NCBI GenBank assembly: GCA_947044365.1
Contig: OX345636.1
Span: 31,709,466-31,773,465 of the forward strand
Source: Petrosia ficiformis
Taxonomy: Eukaryota > Porifera > Demospongiae > Haplosclerida > Petrosiidae
Direction: 5' to 3'
DNA length: 64,000 nt
Positions 50,651-64,000 of this stretch are shown here, one piece after another. Position numbers and translations under genes: made by a program. How positions within the stretch are numbered: position 1 is the stretch's first letter; every line of letters starts with the position of its first letter. Below the pieces are notes generated by a model. That model did not search any database, had not been told where the DNA came from, and worked only from the letters and a program-made list of their open reading frames with translations.

Positions 50651-51530
50651 CATCTATATATCTATTTATCTATCTACCTATCTATCTATCTATCTATCTA
50701 TCTATATATCTTGATATCTATCTATTTACATATCTACCTGTCTAATTATTTAACTTTATACCTATCTACCTCTCTACCTATCTACCTAGCTACCTATCTC
50801 CTTATCGACCGATATATCTAACTACATATCTACCTATCTACATATCTACCTGTCTACCTATCTACCTATCTAAATGTCTACATTTCTACCTGTCTACCTC
50901 TCTACCTGTGTAACTGTCTACATTTCTAACGGTCTACATATCTACCTATCAACCTATCAACCTCTCTATCTATCTATCTACCTATCTACCTATCTACTTA
51001 TCTACCTATCTACCTATCTACCGATATACCAATCAACCTATCTACCGATCTAACTATATACTATCTACCTACCTATCTCTCTATCTAATCTATCTATTTA
51101 TCTAACGACACATGTATCTGCCTGTGTGTCTAACTACTAAGCTATATACGTATCTATCTATATGTATTGATCTCTTACCTATGTATCAAACTAAATTAGT
51201 AGGTAAGTCACTGTCCATATCACTATCTATCTATCTATCTACCTATCTATCTATCCATCTATCTATCTATTTATATATCTATCTATCTATCTTTCTATAT
51301 ATCTAACTATCTATCTATCTATCTATTTATCTATCTATCTGTCTACCTGTCTAACTGTTTACCTGTCTACCTGTCTACGTGTTTACCTGTCTACCTGTCT
51401 ACATATCTACCTATCAAACTATCTGCCTATCTGCCTATCTGTGTATCTACCTATCTACCTATCTACTTATCTACGTATCTAAATATCTACATATCTGCCG
51501 ATCTACCTGTTTACCTGTCTACATATCTAC
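50651..51530. repeat. TACC/TATC array with tag c'
   Basis: Same sequence as after the transposon remnant at 21164. Core c' at about 51106-51213. It ends at about 51530, where the b core, P' and C expected next are absent. Confidence 0.85.
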
Positions 51531-53007
51531 CTATTTATTTATCTATCTATTTATCTAATCTATATATTTTTGTAACGAAGTATGTATCTGTCTGTCTATA
51601 TAGCTATATATGCATCTATCTAAATTTATTGATATCTTACATATGTATCAACCTAAATTTGTATCTATATCACTATCAATATCCCTATCTATCTATCTAT
51701 CCATCTATCTATCCACCCACCAACACATCCGTCCATAGATCCATGATTCAATTCATACATGCATCCATCCATCCGTCCATCCATTCATCCAACTATTCAT
51801 CTACCCACGTACCCATCTACCCGTTAACCCCTCTACCTATCTATCTATCTACATATCTACCTATCTAACTATCTACCTATCTACGTATCTACCCATCTAC
51901 CTATCTACCTATCTACCTATCTGCCTCTCTAACTATCTACTTATTTACCTATGTACCTATCAACCTATCTACAGATGTACCTATCTACATCTCTAAATCT
52001 CTAACTCCCTACCTCTCTACCTATCTACCTAGCTACCTATCTACCTATCTATCTATCTATCTATCTATCTACGTATCTACCTATCTTTCATATTTATCAA
52101 TCTAAAATGGTAGGTATGTATCTATCTTTATCTCTATCTATTTATCTATCTTTCTATATATCTATTTATCTGTTTAACTCTCTACCTGTCTAACGGTTTA
52201 CCTGTCTACCTGTCTACATATCTACCTGTCTACCTGTCTACCTGTCTACCTGTCTACATATCTATCTATCTGCCTATCTGCCTATCTGCCTATTGGCGTA
52301 TTTACCTATCTACCTATTTACCTATCTACCTATTTATATACCTACATATATACCGCTCTACCTATCTACCAATCTACCTATCTAACTATCTGCCTATCTA
52401 GATGTCTACCTATATAACTATCTACCTATCTACCTATCTAAATATCTACCTATTTACCTATCAACCTATCTACCTATCTACCTATCAACCTATCTACCTA
52501 TCAACCTATATACCTATCTAACTATCTACCTATTTACCTATCATCCTATCTACCTATCACCGATCTACCTGTCCAGCTACTTATCTGTCTACATGTCTAC
52601 CTGTCTGCCTGTTTATCTGTCTAACTGACTACCTGTCTACCTGTCTAACTGTCTACCTATCAAACTATTTACCTATCTACCGTCCATTCATCCATCCATT
52701 CAACAATTCGTATCAACCTACACAATAAACCCTCTACCTATCTACCTATCTACATATGTTCATATATACCTGTCTACCTATCAACTTCTCTATATATCTA
52801 CCTATCTACCTATCTACATATCTAACTATGTAACTCTCTACCTATCTACCTAGCTACATATCTAATTATTTATTTTTTTATCTATCTACATATCTACCTA
52901 TCTTACAAATATATCCATCTACAATTGTAGGTATCTATCTATCATTATTTCTATCTATCTATATATCTTTTTATCTATATATCTATCTATCCATCTATAT
53001 ATCTATC

Positions 53008-53038
<31 letters not shown>

Positions 53039-53085
53039 CTGTCTATCTATCCATCTATCGATCTATCGATCTATGTGTGTATCTA
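51531..53085. repeat. TATC/TACC array with tags a, d, e (after a deletion junction)
   Basis: The array resumes just downstream of where a C block would end (TTTATTTATCTATC, as at 23508). Core a at about 51561-51665, tag d at about 52086-52125 and tag e at about 52900-52935. No gene. Confidence 0.85.
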
Positions 53086-53315
53086 TCTATCTATCCTTCC
53101 CTCCTTCCGTTCCTTTGTCCTTGCGTCCGTCCATCTGTCCCTCCGTCCCTCCGTCCGTTCGTCTCTCCATCCGTCCTTCTGTCCGTCATTTTTTCCTTTC
53201 GTCTGTCCTTCCGTCCATCTGACCTCCCAACTGCACAATCGCCCGTCCGTCCGTTTGTCCTTCCGGCCGTCCTTCCGTCCGACCCACCGTCCTTTTTTCT
53301 GTCTCTCTGTCTCTC
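53086..53315. repeat. F block, copy 5
   Basis: GGCCGTCC variant, with an extra TCATTTTTTCCTTTCGTCTG change near 53187. Confidence 0.85.
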
Positions 53316-53995
53316 TATCTATCTATCTGACTACTTACCTACTTATCTAACTAACTACCCAATTTCCTATCTACCTATCTACCTATCTACCTATCTACAT
53401 ACGTACCTATCTACCTCTATAGCTATCTACACATCTACATATCTAACTATCTACCTATCTACTTATTTACCTACCTACCTATCTACCTATATACCTATAT
53501 ACCTTTCTACCTATCTACCTCTCTAACTGTCTATCTGTCTACTTGTCTACCTGTCTAACTGTCTACATATATACCTATCTACCTATCAACCTCTCTATTT
53601 ATCTAAGTATCTACCTATCTACCTATCTACCGATATAACAATCTACCTATCTACCTATCTATCTATCTACCTCTCTACTTCTCTACCTCTCTAACTCTCT
53701 AACTCTCCACCTCTCTAACTCTTTAACTCTCTATCTTCTACCTCTCTACCTCTCTATTTATCTATTTATTTAACTAACTACCTATCTACCTACTTACAAA
53801 TCTACATACCTGTCTATCTATCTAATCGATCTATTTATCTAACGACACATGTATGTGTCTGTGTGTCTAAATAGTAAGCTATATACGTATCTAACACATG
53901 TATTGATCTCTTACTTACGTATCAAACTAAACTTGTAGGTAAGTCACTGTCAATATCACTATCTATCTGTCTATATACCTATCTATCTATCTATA

Positions 53996-54036
<41 letters not shown>

Positions 54037-55740
54037 ATATATCTCTCTATCTATCTATCTATCTATTTATCTATCTATCTGTCTACCTGTCTACATATCT
54101 AACAGTTTACCTGTCTATCTGTCTACCTGACTACCTGTCTACCTGTCTACCTGTCTACCTGTCTACATATCTACCTATCTGCCTATCTGCCTATCTACCT
54201 ATCTACCTATCTACCTATCTACATATCTACTTATCTACATATCTACCGATCTAACTCTCTACCTGTTTACATGTCTAACTGTCTACTTGTCTACATATCT
54301 ACCTATCTAAGTATCTGCCTACCTACCTATCAACTGATTTACCTATCTATCTGTGAACCTATCTACATATCTACGTATCTACATATCTATCTATCTTTCT
54401 ATATATCAAATCTATGTATTTATCTGACGAAGTATGTATCTCTCTGTCCATCTAACTACTAAGCTATATACGTATATATTGACATCATACATGTTGATCA
54501 ATCTAAATTTGTAGGTTTGTATCTACCATTATCTCTATCTATCTATCTATCTTTATATCGAACTATCTATTTATCTACTTGTCCATCATATATCTAACTA
54601 TCTATCTATCTATCTATCCATCCATCGATCCATCCATCCATTCTTCCATCCATCCATCAAACCATCCAACCATCCATCCATCCATACACCCATCCATCCA
54701 TCCATCCATCCATCCATCCATTCATCCATCCATTCATCCATACAACCATTCATCCATCCATCCATCCATCCATCCATCCATCCATCCATCCATCCATCCA
54801 TCCATCCATCTATCTACCTATTTACCTATCTACCGATCTACCTATCTACATCTCTATCTCTCTACCTCTCTACATATCTACCTCGCTACATATGTCTTTA
54901 TCGACCGATACTTATCTACCTATCTACCTATCTACCTATCTACATATCTACCTATCTACCTGTTTACCTGTCTACCTGTCTGTCTATTTATCTGTCTATC
55001 TGTCTACAAGTCTACCTGTCTAACTGTTTACCTGTCTACGTGTCTACTTGTCTACATGTTTACATGTCTGCATATCTACCTAACTAACTATATGCCTATC
55101 TGCGTATCTACCTTTCTACCTATCTACCTATTTACCTATCTACATATCTAACTAGCCACCTATTTCCTTATCGACCAATATATCTATCTAATTATCTACC
55201 TATCTAACTATCTACCTATCTATCTATATACCTATCTACCTATCTACCTTTCTACCTTTCTACCTGTCTATCTGTCTATATGTCTATCTGTCTATCTACC
55301 TATCTACCTATCTACCTATCTAACTGTCTATCTATCTACCTATCTACTTATACACCTAGGTACCTATGTACCTATCTACGTATCTACCTATCTACCTATC
55401 TACCTGTCTACCTGTCTATCTGTCTAACTGTTTACCTGTCTAACTGTCTACCTGTCTACCTGTCTACCTGTCTACCTGTCTACATGTCTACATATCTACC
55501 TATCTAACTATCTGTCTATCTGCGTATCTATCTATAGATCTATATACCTATCTACCTATCTACATATCTACATGTCTACATATATACCTATCTACCTATC
55601 TACCTATCTACATATTTATCTATCTATCTATATATCAAGTCTATGTATTTATCTAACGAAGTATGTATCTCTCTGTCTATCTAACTAATAAGCTATATCT
55701 ATTGTTACCTTACATATGGATCAATCTAAATTTGTAGGTT
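53316..55740. repeat. TACC/TATC array with tags c, b, b' and a CCAT block
   Basis: Core c at about 53840-53947, core b at about 54403-54518, CCAT at about 54615-54810, TATCTACC/CTGTCTAC repeats, then the b' core at about 55629-55742. Parallel to 25266-27640. No gene. Confidence 0.85.
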
Positions 55741-55935
55741 CGTATCTATCTATCTATCTCTCTATCGATCTATCTATTCATCTATCTATACATCTGTCTA
55801 TGTATCTATATATCTATCATTCTATCTATCTATCCATCTCTCTATCTATCTATCTATCTATCTATCTAACTATCCATCCATCCATCCAACCATCCATCCA
55901 TCCATCCGTCCGTCCATCCATCCATCCATCCATCC
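55741..55935. repeat. TATC tract and CCAT block
   Basis: TATC run followed by a short CCAT run leading into Q. Confidence 0.9.
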
Positions 55936-56700
55936 CTGCATTCTTCCCCCATCCAGTCATTCATCATTCAATTTATCTATCTTTCGAACTCTTTATCTAT
56001 ACCACCAAGTTTGCAACTATCCAGCCGTCAATCCGTCTCTTTGTCCATCCTGCATTCTATCCATCCATTCTTCCATTCATCCATTCGTCCGTTCATCCAC
56101 CCATCTATCAATCCGTCCGTTCATGCTCCCATTCCTTTGTCCATCCATTCATCCATCCATCCATCATTTATCCATTAACCGCTCCACCCATCAAAACATC
56201 CAAACACCCAAAAATTAATCCATCTAGCCATCTCTCTATCCATTCATGCATCCATGCATCCTTTCATCCGTCCAAGCAACCATGGAAACATCCATCTCTC
56301 TATCATTCCAAACCTTCTTTCGTCTATCCATTCATATCTCCACCCATCCATCCATACATCGGCTGGTCTATTTCTCTATATATGTAAGTTCTCTAAATCT
56401 TTCTATTGTGGTATCTATCTATTTATCTCTGTGTTTAATTGTTATCTGTTTTTGCTCTATATCTCTGTCTGTCTGATTGTTTGTCTGTCTGTCATTCTGT
56501 CTGTTTGTCTGTCTTTCTGTTTGTCTTCTTCTACCTATCTATTTATGAATTTCATTACGTATCTATTTATCTGTATATGTATACATTTATCATAGCATTT
56601 ATATATCTATCTATTTATTCATTTAATTCCCTATCTATTGCTTTATTTGTCTTCTACAAATATATTTCTTTATCTCTCAACTTGTCTCTCTTTCTGTGTA
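55936..56700. repeat. Q module, copy 5
   Basis: As 336-1077. It shares CATATCTCCACCCATCC with copy 3 rather than CATATTTCC. Confidence 0.85.
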
Positions 56701-56746
56701 GTTATATATATATATATATAATTATATATATATATATATATATATG
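56701..56746. repeat. AT microsatellite
   Basis: (TA)n run with one AATTA interruption. Confidence 0.95.
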
Positions 56747-59700
56747 TATCTACTTATTTATCTATGTATGTATTTATGTATGTATTTTTGTGTTTATTGA
56801 TCCGTGTTTATGATACACTCATCCCCAAACCCTGCACACTATTCCATAAAACGTACACCCTAAATAGAAAACAGTAAATCGTAAGCACTAAACACTAAGC
56901 CCAAAAGCACAAACACTAAACACTAAATTTGAAGCTTTACCTAACTACCATCCTACATACCTACCTACCTACCCGTCTTTCAACATACCACTTTCTGGTT
57001 AATAACATATCATTTCCTTGTTAGTTGTTCTTAGGTGCTCACTAGTTATAAATATATTCTTGTCTTGTGAGATAGAATGAATGCATTGCACATTGATTTG
57101 AGACTGTTATTTTATTATTTGAATTGCTTCATATTTCTGGTACTTTACATTTAGCAGATGAACTTCAGCAAATTTTATTTGTTGTTCATATTTCGTTTAT
57201 GTGATTTTATTCCCCTCGATCATAGATTAATTCATTATAATAATAAATGCACTCGTTAACATGTTTAGTTTTCCTTAAACTTCAGTTATTTAATTATGGT
57301 CCCTTTCCTACGAAAGGAATTATTGTTCCTCCGGCTGGTTTAAATCTCTCAAAACTTGGTGATTTAAAGACAAATACTCAGTAAGTTAGGAAATTAAAAT
57401 TTCACACTCTACTAAGTTTCATATATGTAGTCACTATCGTAAAGTCACTGTCAAACAGGATTAGTTTTCCGCTAACTTAAGTTTCATTAGGTCTCTCTCC
57501 CCAAGTTAGTTTCAAGTAAAATTTTACATGAAGCATTCACTAGGTTAGTATTGCTAATCATGTATTGTACACATTTCATATAATCACTATACTTATAAAT
57601 GAGTAGATTTCAGAGTGCTGTGAATTGTTTTGCAATTTAGCTGTAGTTCATGATGGGAAGTCTAAATTGCAAATTCCAAAATCTGACTCCTCCCCACATT
57701 CATATGTATATTCAATCAATATAAACTCACTCTACAATATGTTTAGTTCTTTCCCAAGTTAGGGTAATGATGTACTCCCATTCACTCCTCCAAATTCCTC
57801 CACACATTAGCTTAATCCAACAGATGACTCCACATGAAGACTCTTGTAGATGACTCCTCCCCCTGACTCCTATGTTATAGTGACTACTCCTTTTGACAAA
57901 TCATTGTGAGTATTCATGGATCTTTATGAATTCTTGTGACTGTTGATGATTACTCCAATCTCCTTTTTTCTACAGCTAAAACTTTAATTATATCTTCGAA
58001 TTCTCATCCCTCTTCATGATGTACTCCGGACTGATCATTTAGGCGACTCAAAATGAAGTCCCTTCATGAGTACTTGCAACCCATTTCTAGTGACATTACT
58101 TTTTTGTCTGATATGATGAGTATGCGGATAAATTTATGTATGATAATTGCTTGGTACTCCAACGCTCGTTTAATGATTCAATGATTACAATTATAAACGC
58201 ACAATTCATTTTGTTTGTTCTTTTTCACCAGGTTACTTGTTTAGGTTTCATGAATCCAATCGACATAAAATAGAGTGATGTTGTAATACGTGAGTTATTC
58301 CACCTTTCACATATAATTCATTCTGTATTCAATTCATATCACCAATATGTGTATTTCATTCATCAATTGAGTCTTAAAGGAGAGTTTGTACAGTGATCTT
58401 GTAGTATATCAACGTCTTCTTTCTTGATTGTAGTAAAACTTCTTGATAGACTTGTAGTATACCAACGTCTTCTTTCTCGGTTATAGTATTAGTTCCTCAT
58501 AGTTCTTGTTCTTGCTAGATAGGAAAATATTCTTGTCTTGTAGAATTACACCATAAAATAATTTGTAAGACCGTTAGATTGCAATTTCACTTATTTCTTA
58601 CATCTCATAGGCACTACTATTGTGAAGACGAAGTTAAGACATGCTGATATTCGTTCTTAAGAATTCCGCTGAAGAATGCTCGTAATGACTCCATCTACAA
58701 GTCACATCAATGTTCAGAATTATTCTCACCCATTCATTTCAAGTGTCAAGGGTCATCAATTATGTCTAACTAATTCGGTTGTCTACAATCACGGAAAGAA
58801 TGCAGGTTCCATGCTCCATTATCGTCAAATCTGGAGTTTTCTATTTGAATTATCACTCTAATTGTTTGTGAAATCTCCATTCCCTAAACATGTGAAATCA
58901 CCAGTCGTCTGTCTTGTCTTATCTCCAGTCTCCAGTCAACCTTATGAATTTTCCAACCTGCCGACATTTAAAATCTGTACATTACAGTTGCGAGTCTCCC
59001 AAACAATCTATCTTGCATTCTTTATGTCACTTATGCAGACTCCAGTATTCAGTTTCTAAGTTAATTTACCTGTTCTCATCAAGAACCTTACTTAGTAAGC
59101 GTATGAGATTAACTAGATTATGTAATCCTTTCCATTATTCATGTACTGATTACCATTGTAAATGCAGTATTTAATGTTTACTATATCCCCAAGTTCTGTT
59201 TCATAGGAGGAGTCCATTTGTTCGATGAGGACTGATTTCATTGTGTACACAGTTTGAGGTATTTCTCATTTTCGTTCCATGTAATTTTACTCTGCAATAG
59301 AGTTATTTGTTTGGTGCCGTAAGTTACGTGTATATACCATTCCAAACCACTTCCATCATTTGTATATTCGTTCATTCATTATAACACAGGTGCACTAATT
59401 CATGTGTTTAGTTTGTTTCCAAAGTTAGGTTCTTAGGTCGATGCAAGTTGTAGTGGTGCGATGGTTCTTTGTTCTTTGAGTTTGATGTCACTCCAGTTAA
59501 GTTGATTTATACGTTGTTATCATTAGTTTTACTCAGTAGTCGTATAATTTTCAGTAGCCCATTCCACCATTCATATACCCAATATAAATGTAAATGCAGT
59601 ATTATATATGTTTATTTTTCCTTCAAGTTTCATTTCATAGGAGTGATCTATTTCCTCAAGAAACAGTGATCTGCTTGTGTTCACAAACTGAGTTTAGCAA

Positions 59701-62000
59701 TGATTTCTTTTCAAATCACAAGTTTAGGATCTCTCTTAAGACGTTTGTTATAAATACAAGGTAGTTATGTGGTTAGTGTGGTAAGTTGTGTATACCATCA
59801 AGCACTCTTCCATCATTTGTATATTCATTCAATAATTATAACTATAATTACACTAGTTAATATGTTGAGTTTGCTTCCCAAGTTAGGTTGTAGGTCAATG
59901 CCAGGTGTAGTGGACCGATTCTTATGCTTAGACTTCATTCAAGTTAAGTTGATTTATATATATTTATTTTACTAAGTAGTTGTATAAGTTAATGTAGTCC
60001 GTTCCACCATTCATGTACTCATTATATCTAGAGATGTAGCATTATATATGTTTACTTTTCCCCAAGTTACCTTTCATAGGTGCGGTCCATTTACTCAAAG
60101 ACGAGTGATCGCTTTTTGTTCAAAATTTGATAACATCGTTTCTTGTAAATACATGATGGTTTGTGTTGTAAGTTTTGTATACTGTCAAACACTCTTCCAT
60201 TGTTTGTATATTCCTTCATTCATCACAATTATAAATCCCATATATAATGTATTTTGTTACTCCCAAGTATAGTATCTTAGCTGCAGTGAGTTACCCCGTG
60301 CGTGCACAGTTTCAGAGAGGAATCTCTATTGGTAAGTTAATCATTTTATGTTTTTCATACACATTTAATATGTACTTGTAGTTCTTCTCATGTGATATGC
60401 AATTCTTAGTTCTTGGTAGTTCTTGTAATTGTTGGTAATTGTTTGTATTTCTTGAAGATTTTTCGTAGTTTTTCGTAGTTCTTGAAGTTCTTCGTAGTTC
60501 TGGTAGTTCTTGCTGCAGCTTTTGTAGTTGACAATATTAGTTATGTCGTAGTAGTTCTTGTGATCTTGTAGTTCTTTTATTTCTTGTAGTTCTTGGTAGT
60601 TCTTGGTACCACTTGGTAGTTCTTGGTAGGTCTTGCTGTTCTCAAACAGTTTATATTTACAAGAGGTTGCTGTATTCCAGCTGTGGAACGACACTGCAGA
60701 GTAGTTCTCATTCTCGAAATACTTTTAATAATGCGTGATACTGTAGGTGTTCATAATATGAAATGTTTTAATTTTATCAACAGTAATTATCTATAGTTAA
60801 TAAGTAATTAAATATTAATTTATTGATAGTTTAATTAATTATATCATTATTTAAACTGTTAATTAAACAGTGAAGTAATAAAATTAATTAGTTTATTACT
60901 GTTACTAGTTAATTAATTTTACCAATAACTACTATTAATTAACTGAAAATGGTGGGTGTGTTCATTGTTCAGATGGACATTCTAAAATGAGAGAGAAATA
61001 TTTGATAGTGATTGCTGATTGAGAATTAAACCTGTGAGCTTTCATTAAAATATAACTCCATTTTCTCTTACTAGAATGTACTGGCTGTGTTGAAAATGAA
61101 ATCCTTTCTACAATGTTTCTGAGGACTTTCAACTGATACTAGTAATTTTACAATGATTATGTCCAAGATTCTCTTCCCATTCTGTAGATAGCTACTAAGG
61201 GTGACATTACACATTCAGAGTGGAAATTGTATTCTATAGAGTGAGCTGTTGAATGTTATGTTAGTTAATATTTGTTCCACACTCCAGGTCCTCCGTAGAG
61301 GTCAGGTTAATTCTGATTGCTGTCACTTCCAAGACATTCCTTCGTATGCTTTCTAATATTGTTTAAAATATGAGTACAAGGAAGGGATTTGATAGAATAT
61401 TATTTAGTACTCAAATATAGCACCTCAAGTATAGTGTTTTCATAACAATTTCTCAGTAAGTTTCAAAACCTATGAATTTCCATCCCCCGCTCTTCAGTCG
61501 TTCATCTATTATTATCACAAATCACTATTAACATGTTTAGTTTTGAACTAACATACGTATTTTAGTCTTTCCCCCCTTTCTTCTAAAGATTAACGTCCAA
61601 ACATTTGCTCAATTAGTATTGGGAATTTTGTAATGCAGGTTTCACCTAAGCACATATGAACTGTATAACATGTTTAGTTCATTACCAAAGTTAAATTTCT
61701 CAGTCATGTGAATGTTTCCACAAGTTAACTGTAGCTAATATTACGAGTTCTATTCAGTAAGTGAATAATATTATGTACTCCATTTGATTGCTCCTCCCTC
61801 ATTCGTACGCATATTCATTCAATATTACTGTAAATCCCTCTACAGTATGTTTAGTTATTCCCAAAGTTAGGTTAATTGTTAATTATGTACTCCTATTGAC
61901 CACTCCCGAATCCTCCAGACACAAGTGGAATCCACCAGACGACTCAACGAGAAGACATTGATTTGATGTAAAGCTGTTCAAATTGGTGAGGGTATACTGT
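56747..62000. repeat. S spacer, fourth full copy
   Basis: Collinear with S2 at an offset of about 44432 bases. The 440-bp array is at about 59127-60332, the minisatellite at 60372-60647 and the AT-rich tract at 60770-60950. A TGG-to-TAG change at about 58270 breaks the 86-codon ORF that is open in the other full copies, an argument against that ORF being a gene. Confidence 0.9.
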
Positions 62001-62555
62001 ATATATCTATCTTTCCTTATAAACCTGTATTTATTTATATCCCTTTATCTAAGCATGTATTTATCCATGGATCTAATTCTTATGTACACATTTATCTACA
62101 CAATTAGTCTTCTTATACATCTATCTATCGATTTATATTGTGTGCTATCTATTTATCGATCTAATTCTCTAACTATCATTCTATTTATCTACCTATTTAC
62201 GATCTAAACATTTATTGTCTATGTATCTATCCATCGATCCATCCATCCATCTCTCCATCCTTCCATGCATTAATTCAAACTTTCATCCATTCATTAAATG
62301 AAATGCCCATTCATCCATCCATCCATCCATCCAATAGTCTATCTATCCATATTAATCAAGTTCTATCAATTTTTGTATTTTTGTATCTATCTATATATCT
62401 ATCTGTCTAATTTCTAACTCTATTTTTCTCTATATATCAGTCTGTCTGACTGTTTGTTCTGTCAGTCAGAGTGTTTCTCTGTCTGTTCGTTTGTATGTTT
62501 CTACCTATGTACTTATGAATTTCTTGACGTATCCATTTATCTGTATATGTATAAT
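62001..62555. repeat. P leader after S5
   Basis: Shares TTGTTCTGTCAG and GTATGTTTCTACC with the copy at 17566, so these two P copies are closest relatives. Confidence 0.85.
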
Positions 62556-63205
62556 TGTCCTGTCTATCCTGTCTATCCTTTCTATCTTGACTATCCTGTC
62601 TATCCTGCATATCTTGTCTATCCTGTCAATCTTGTCTATCCTGTCTCTCCTGTCTATCCTGTCTATCATGACTATCCTGTCTATCCTGTCTATACTGTTT
62701 ATCTTGTCCATCCTGTCTATCCTCTCTATACTGTCTATCCTCCAATTTTACTCTGTCTCTCGTGTCTATACTATCGATCTTGTCTATGCTGCCTATTCTA
62801 TCTATCCTGTCTATCATTACTATCCTGTCTATCCTGTCTATACATTTTATCTTGTCTATCCTGTCTATCCTGTCTATCATGACCATCCTGTCTATATTGT
62901 TTATCTTGCCTGTCCTGTCAATCCTCTCTATCCTGTCTATCCTGTCTATCTTGACTATCCTGTCTACCATATCTATCCTTTCTATCCTGTCTATCCAGTC
63001 TACCCTCCATGTGTACCATGTTTATCTTGTCTATCTTTTCTACAAAGCCAATCCTGTCTATCCTGTCTATCCTGTATTTGTACCATATCTATTTTGTCTA
63101 TCCTGTCAATTGTGTCTATCATGTCTGTCATGTCTATCATGTCTATCCTGTCATTCCTGTCTATCCTGTATATCCTGTCTATCTTGTCTATCCTGTCAAG
63201 GTATT
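62556..63205. repeat. C block, copy 7
   Basis: CTGTCTATC array; islands at about 62742 and 63005. Confidence 0.9.
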
Positions 63206-63394
63206 CATCTATCTCTCTATCTCTATATCTCTCTATCTACCTATCTACCTATCTATCTATTTATCTAATCTATATATTTTTGTAACGAAGTATGTATCTG
63301 TCTGTCTATATAGCTATATATGCATCTATCTAAATTTATTGATATCTTACATATTTAACAACCTAAATTTGTAGCTATATCACTATCAATATCC

Positions 63395-63435
<41 letters not shown>

Positions 63436-64000
63436 CACCCACCAACTCATCCGTCCAAAGATCCATGATTCAATTCATACATTCATCCATCCATCCGTCC
63501 ATCCATTCATCCAACTATTCATCTACCCACGTACCCATCTACCCGTTAACCGCTCTACCTACCTATCTATCTATCTACATATCTACCTATCCAACTATCT
63601 ACCTATCTACGTATCTACCTATCTACCTATCTACCTATCTACCTATCTGCCTATCAGCCTCTCTAAATATCTACCTATTTATCTATGTACCTATCAACCT
63701 ATCTACTGATGTACCTATCTACATCTCTAAATCTCTAACTCTCTACCTCCCTACCTATCTACCTAGCTACCTATCTACATATCTATCTATCTATCTATCT
63801 ACGTATCTACCTATCTTTCATATTTATCAATCTAAAATGGTAGGTATGTATCTATCTTTATCTCTATCTATTTATCTATCTTTCTATATATCTATTTATC
63901 TGTTTAACTCACTACCTGTCTAACGGTTTACCTGTCTACCTGTCTACATATCTACCTGTCTACCTGTCTACATATCTACCTGTCTACCTGTCTACCTGTA
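63206..64000. repeat. TATC/TACC array with tags a and d, runs off the window
   Basis: Core a at about 63268-63376 and tag d at about 63816-63855. A CTGTCTAC array continues past the window end. Confidence 0.85.

Overview
This window looks like a eukaryotic, most likely invertebrate animal, genome segment made almost entirely of a nested satellite array with one nearly complete DNA transposon inside it. The reasons are kilobases of TATC, CCAT and CTGTCTATC tandem repeats, no dense ORF structure, 51-71 bp GT-AG introns in the only recognisable gene, and a transposase type that I remember mainly from animal genomes. I cannot name the species. I see no host protein gene, rRNA, tRNA or CRISPR.

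Layout. About 85-90% of the window is one higher-order repeat (HOR) with an inferred full period near 16 kb (copies start at about 12.3, 28.7, 40.8 and 56.7 kb). The inferred unit order is: S (a 5.2 kb non-simple, AT-rich spacer) - P (about 0.5 kb leader) - C (about 0.65 kb of a 9-bp repeat) - three punctuated TATC/TACC stretches (tags a, d, e) - F (GTCC-rich, about 0.2 kb) - tags c and b - CCAT block. A second half-unit follows (c', b, P', C, a, d, e, F, c, b, CCAT, b'), then Q (a diverged relative of P), an AT microsatellite and the next S. Every block lies in the same orientation. S is present as four full copies and one 1 kb truncated copy. It contains older repeats: about 2.7 copies of a 440-bp tandem repeat, a TAGTTCTTGG minisatellite and an AT-rich hairpin tract.

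Mobile DNA. A 3.4 kb terminal-inverted-repeat element (37382-40804) sits in the AT microsatellite in front of the fourth full-length S position. It carries, on the minus strand, a multi-exon transposase-like gene with an H-x-D-N-C-x-G-Q-N-K-N-N motif and a C-terminal CCHC zinc knuckle. The copy has an in-frame stop and two apparent frameshifts. A related element remnant (20264-21163) keeps one terminus and the C-terminal zinc-knuckle exon. A 58-bp fragment at 35427 looks like a third terminus. Both remnants sit where array modules are missing.

How it fits together. Copies of each module are very similar while modules differ from each other, which is what unequal exchange or gene conversion on HOR units produces. 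Visible junctions (about 2141, 6698, 20264/21164, 35427/35485, 49525, 51530) are deletions or recombinations between modules. The long repeat ORFs ([22 protein letters not shown] types) follow from stop-free tandem repeats and are not annotated as genes. All boundaries were read by eye and are good to about 10-30 bases in the simple-repeat parts.
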